Below are positions 60,131 to 64,000 of a stretch of 64,000 bases of DNA, one piece after another. The stretch spans positions 558,001 to 622,000 of the forward strand of contig JADANN010000375.1 in assembly GCA_018806985.1 (NCBI GenBank), written 5' to 3'. The notes under the pieces were generated by a model. That model saw nothing but the letters and a program-made list of their open reading frames with translations, made no database searches and was not told the DNA's origin. How positions within the stretch are numbered: position 1 is the first letter of the stretch; each line of letters starts with the position of its first letter. Made by a program: the position numbers and the translations under genes. Source of the DNA: Angiostrongylus vasorum. Lineage: Eukaryota; Nematoda; Chromadorea; Rhabditida; Metastrongylidae.

Positions 60131-61354
60131 TTAGTGCTGAGGCTAAATAAAAGTCAGTTTTTAGAAGAAACCACTGCCATCGTTAGCAATATACTACATG
60201 CATCACGCTGCATCTTTCGATTGACTAAACATGAAGCAGATATCGCCCTGCTTCCTGTATAAGACTGTTTGGAGGTTAATGGTGTATTTCTATCTCTGGA
60301 TTTTTAAACCAGCACGTTTCACCTCAAAATAAACTACTAGGATGGAAACCAGTTGAACCTCTACATTTTTTGCCAACGAGAAACAAGTTTCTCTTTAGCG
60401 GTTACGTAAATTTCTGTACATCGGAAAGCGATGGACTCGTTGAAGACAGTTTCAGCCTCTGCTTGGTTTCTGAAACATTTTCGAGCAGAAAGTCGACGAA
60501 ATGCTTTAAAAATTGTTAGCCCATAAGAGAGGTCTAATGAGCTGGATGGATGAAGTATAGTTTGGAAGCACTGGTCGTTCAACCCTTGCAGCGTCGTTAG
60601 TGCAACGTATGACCACCCATCAATGGTGTTGCCAATTTATACGACATGTACATAACCTGGTTGAATGAGCAAATTAGTGCAGTTCTGGGAGTTCGACTTC
60701 CGAATTTTGTAGCTCTCTTTCCTGCAAAGAAAAATAACCCTAGATGAAGAAGACGATGATCCAATCTTGTGCACAACTTCAGAGTGAATGTGGCACCACT
60801 ATGCCACCAATTTCTATTAACCATGTTCAATAATGATCGAAAGGCTTTTGAAATCATAAGGTACTGTGGTAGACTTTTCCATTATGGTGAACTCAAACAG
60901 CCACACACCCTGTTTATTCCACTTCAACCTAACCTGAAGTTTTCCAGATATTCATACAAGGTGAATTTTAGAGTTGTAGTCACGGAAAGAATGGTACAAA
61001 ATATGCTTTTTTCCCGCAGAACCGCCGCGTTTTGAAGGGAGTGTCACCCGGTTCCCCTTGCCCTGCATCATCAGCTTTTCAATGGAGGATTCCCATAATA
61101 GTGCGCGTGCCTGTAGGTATTGATCCACACGAAAGAGTGGTCATGAGATTTTGGCCATACTATGAGCAATCTAAGGGGTGCGGGCAACCTAGTGCCAGTG
61201 ATGTCTTTCATTTTGGCACAAAGAGCTGGTTCGACCCAACAGTAAGCCAACCAAGCATCTCATCCCTTCGAGGTCGGAAAACTGGCACCATACCTGTGTA
61301 GGAACAACGTTCTTTTCTTCGATCAGTGGAAATAGGCGACTACATGTGATTAAG

Positions 61355-61490
61355 ATCTAGAAACATCCTGGCATGGCTCTTCCAGGGTTCCAAAGAGAAT
61401 CGACTCCGCTAACATTGCACAACTTTTGGAAGACCAAAAATCCTCAAGCAGCAGGCGAAACCACAAGAAAAATCTGGTCTTCGTGGAATA
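61355..61490 (-). repeat. S3-like fragment
   Basis: Minus strand similar to the central part of 28960-29100 (TTGGTCTTCCAAAAG and CTCCCTGGA-like blocks); short and diverged. Confidence 0.3.
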
Positions 61491-62454
61491 TTGGAATATT
61501 AGTGGAGCGAATAAAGTGCAAGGAATCCTGTATTCCATGCAATACATGATGCCGTTTTCTACAACATTTGACCATCAAAACTGAATTTAAATACCAATGA
61601 TTGGACAAGAATTCATTATGTAGTCGACATGTGAAAAGGAGCTGTTGGTATTGCTTCTTTTCCGGTTCTCTACTGCTCAATTGTGAATCTCTTTAAGGTT
61701 TTGCTTAGCCGTGTTTGAAAGATCTCTCAGAAGAACTGTGCAATTTCTATAGTTTGATAAACAGTTGTGCATGACAGATCACCTACATAATATGACACGA
61801 AAAAAACTAGTGCAACAAAATGTCAAGGGATAAAGTGGAATACCATTTTATAATTTATATTGTCGGGCTACCTAAATACGCACTGCACTTCGGCGCATAG
61901 GATTAGAAACTAAAACGTGCAAACAAGATCTCTAGATCTCTAATTAACCTGGTGGGTTGCCAAACACGATTTGGACAAGGAAGTCCATTGTGCCAGGAAT
62001 TCCTCGGAGTACGCGGAAGAGCAAAAGCAGTCAGCGCTTTTTCAGTGCGGAGCTCTACGACCCTGTAACTCATTGTTGAAAGTGCATGAATAAATTCAAA
62101 TGTTCATTTGTGGATTTGACATCGTTTGCAAAGAACTGCACCACCAATCAGATTTTTGTAATCAGAACACTGGTTGTGCGACAGGTGCGCAAACAAATTT
62201 GTTAGGATGCTCAATCGCATGTAAAAGGCAGATGATTTCAGAATTCACTTCATCAGCAGCGCCATCATCACTGTCATCTCTAGAGGCAACAACTCTCGGT
62301 CTAATCTTTATTATTTTATCACTTTTATAGAATCGAGCACTTGCGAACTACATTGAGCACTAGGGTTGTACAGAGATGCAAAGTATTTCCAATGGTGCAA
62401 GGAATTCGCGAAAATCGAAGATTTTGATGTATTTTTTTATTGACATCGGATTCT

Positions 62455-63015
62455 TATGGACGTATGGCGCAGTGGATAAATGTGCCGTACAACGGGAGAG
62501 GCCGTTGGTTCGATTTTACGTTCCGGCTAACCGAACTCCCATCTCTCAAGGATAGAATAATTGGTTCACGAATTGAATGGAGGCACAAAAAACTTTTCTT
62601 TGGCAATGTGCCACGGTCAAATGCGCACGCAATAAATAATCTTTTTTTTTATTTATGCTACATTTTGTTTATTTTTTATTTATATGTAAAAAACATAACG
62701 CTGTGTCACATGTATTATACTGTACTGATCCTAACACTTCTTGCATTCGATTGGTTTCCTCGCATCCGCCATTCGCGATAGCCTTCGAACTATTTTGTAT
62801 GTGGGTTCACTTGCGGCTTAAGGGTTTTTGGTATTCGTTACGAATGTCATTGAATGCTGGTCGCATCGATTTTCTCTGGAACTTTGAGATAGTCGTTTCA
62901 GGGCGTTCCTGCGTGGATTAGAGGTAGTGAACTTGTCCTGATCAAGTCTGGTACGAATTTCCCTAACCCCGGATAGATTAGAGGCTTGGTGGACCCTGCG
63001 CCATTTCGAAATTGA
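62455..63015 (+). repeat. tRNA-like head followed by an S3-type repeat
   Basis: 62461-62515 has GTATGGCGCAGTGGATAAAT and GTTGGTTCGATTTTACG, A- and B-box-like, but no foldable acceptor stem, so it is not a tRNA gene. 62740-63010 matches S3 (GAATGCTGGTCGCATCGA; AAGTCTGGTACGAATTTCC). Confidence 0.45.
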
Positions 63016-63173
63016 ATGGAATCACAACCACTGTACTACGGCGCTTCCTTAATGATTTACACGATATTTGATTGCTTCGAATACATGGCACATACTTAAA
63101 AGAGTATCAGCACCAAGCGCTTCAACCTTCATCGATTTTTTTGTCAGATTTATCAAAGTCGGTTCATTTAGAG

Positions 63174-63857
63174 ATGAGAATTATTCCATTTCTTCTCACC
63201 ATTGCCCTTGGTGAAGTACTGGGACATTACTAATTGTAATACCGAAGTAAATGCTTTCCTGTTTGCTCCTCAAGAGCATCTGAACACAGTGACAGTCAGC
63301 TGACAAAATTAAAGGTAAGAAGTCTTTCGTAATATTGAACGTAAAAAAAGCGGACACTACTAGGGCGAGAATCGCCGCAAAGTCTCCCACCCTCAATATA
63401 ATTTATTCGGCATGAAGAAAACACCAATGAGGGAACCGAGATCGTTTAAAGAGCTACAAAACAAAACCAGCCAAAAAACTTATGGTGCTTATTCACTTCC
63501 GCTGTCGTAAATTCTATAAATAACTTTATTCGTCTGACAGGTTATTGAAGCGAAATCGTCTGATTACGGCCCACTGTCAAACAAATTGTATTTCGAGAAG
63601 AGTTCTGAACCCGATTTTGGACGAATTATGCTTCAGAGTGACATCGCCATGAGCACTGAGTAATCCCCTAGATAGAAGATCCTTCAAGCCTCATGCTCAC
63701 AAAGTGCTATGATAAATTGTGTTCAGAGGAGAATCCGAGCAGATCGTCGAAGACGTCAAAAGTGGTGATCGTAGAAAAAGACAAATCTTGAAGAATTTAC
63801 CTGGAATGGAATCGTCGTGGAAGAATGGCGTGGTTTTCTATACGTTTAACACATCAG
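63174..63857 (+). CDS. Astacin-type metalloprotease, 5' end (3 exons, runs off the window)
   Basis: Three exons join in phase: 63174-63215 (14 codons, signal-peptide start MRIIPFLLTIALGE), 63541-63659 and 63727-63857. Exon 2 ends in FGRIMLQSDIAMS, the propeptide FxxDI motif whose Asp holds the active-site zinc in astacin zymogens. Exon 3 has the basic maturation site RRKRQ followed by SSWKNGVVFYTFNTS, which matches the start of the astacin catalytic domain (W..GV.Y.F). The zinc motif HExxHxxGxxH would lie beyond the right edge. Nematode astacins (NAS family) are secreted and serve moulting, cuticle or gut functions; which applies here cannot be told. The exon 1 assignment is the least certain part. 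Confidence 0.72.
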
Positions 63858-64000
63858 GTCAGCTTTTAAAGCATCAGAAATTAAGCGATGGGAAGCACCA
63901 ATTTTTTTTGGAATGGCTCAATGATTTTGACGACAACGATTTTTAAGCAAAAAAATACTACAGATAAAATGTAGGAGAACTGTAAAATTTCTACTATTAT

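Larger units (their letters stand above)
59730..62450. other. No firm gene; old repeats
   Basis: Contains an ATT microsatellite and S3-like fragments. A tRNA-like segment near 61225-61305 (GGTTCGACCC, GGTCGGAAAACTGGCACC) resembles an S1 body. Nothing else can be supported. Confidence 0.35.

Noticed and set aside
62455..62530. Possible tRNA gene with A and B boxes
   Set aside because: The acceptor and T stems do not pair properly, and an S3-type repeat follows within 250 bp; a tRNA-derived SINE head fits better.
1..64000. CRISPR arrays, rRNA genes and bacterial operon features
   Set aside because: None present; no regularly spaced short repeats, and gene structure is intron-rich and eukaryotic throughout.

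Overview
The window looks like genomic DNA of a parasitic nematode, probably a strongylid of the hookworm type. Four things point there: short exons with TTTTCAG-type acceptors, start codons placed 2-19 nt behind a splice acceptor (spliced-leader trans-splicing), a tandem family of gut-type pepsin-like aspartic proteases, and the 5' end of an astacin metalloprotease. No tool or database was used, so the taxonomic call is an inference.

Layout. 1-6 kb: old interspersed repeats, no firm gene. 7147-13749 (+): aspartic protease gene A, eight exons. 17643-18159 (+): pseudogene B, only the last two exons, part of a segmental duplication of the 3' end of gene A and its flank. 21685-30470 (-): gene C, the same eight-exon structure. 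36826-44251 (-): gene D, eight recognisable exons, clearly damaged. 45-50 kb: repeats. 50.2-59.7 kb: a nest of retroelements with a LINE endonuclease/reverse transcriptase, and Penelope-like elements carrying a YIDD reverse transcriptase, a GIY-YIG endonuclease and flanking hammerhead-ribozyme-like motifs. 63174-63857 (+): first three exons of an astacin, running off the right edge.

The exon lengths of A, C and D match almost to the base (104, 131, 225-228, 139-143, 72, 165-168, 222, 144-165 nt). This shows that each of the three long copies carries one surplus base in a coding exon: A in exon 7, C in exon 3, D in exon 1. D also has a changed first catalytic motif (DMG for DTG) and a damaged exon 3. 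B has lost the second catalytic aspartate. Either the whole cluster is decaying, or some single-base shifts are assembly errors. C and D share a conserved block 0.5-0.7 kb upstream of their starts, with a TATA-like box, a TGATAA (GATA-factor) site and an inverted AGGTCA-type palindrome.

Repeats dominate the rest: a tRNA-like SINE of about 270 bp (S1), a second tRNA-like family often found as inverted pairs (S2), a third dispersed repeat (S3), a repeat of up to 400 bp ending in a conserved hairpin (R3), two mariner remnants, and at least eight Penelope-like remnants. If functional, the aspartic proteases and the astacin would be secreted; related nematode enzymes digest host protein in the gut.
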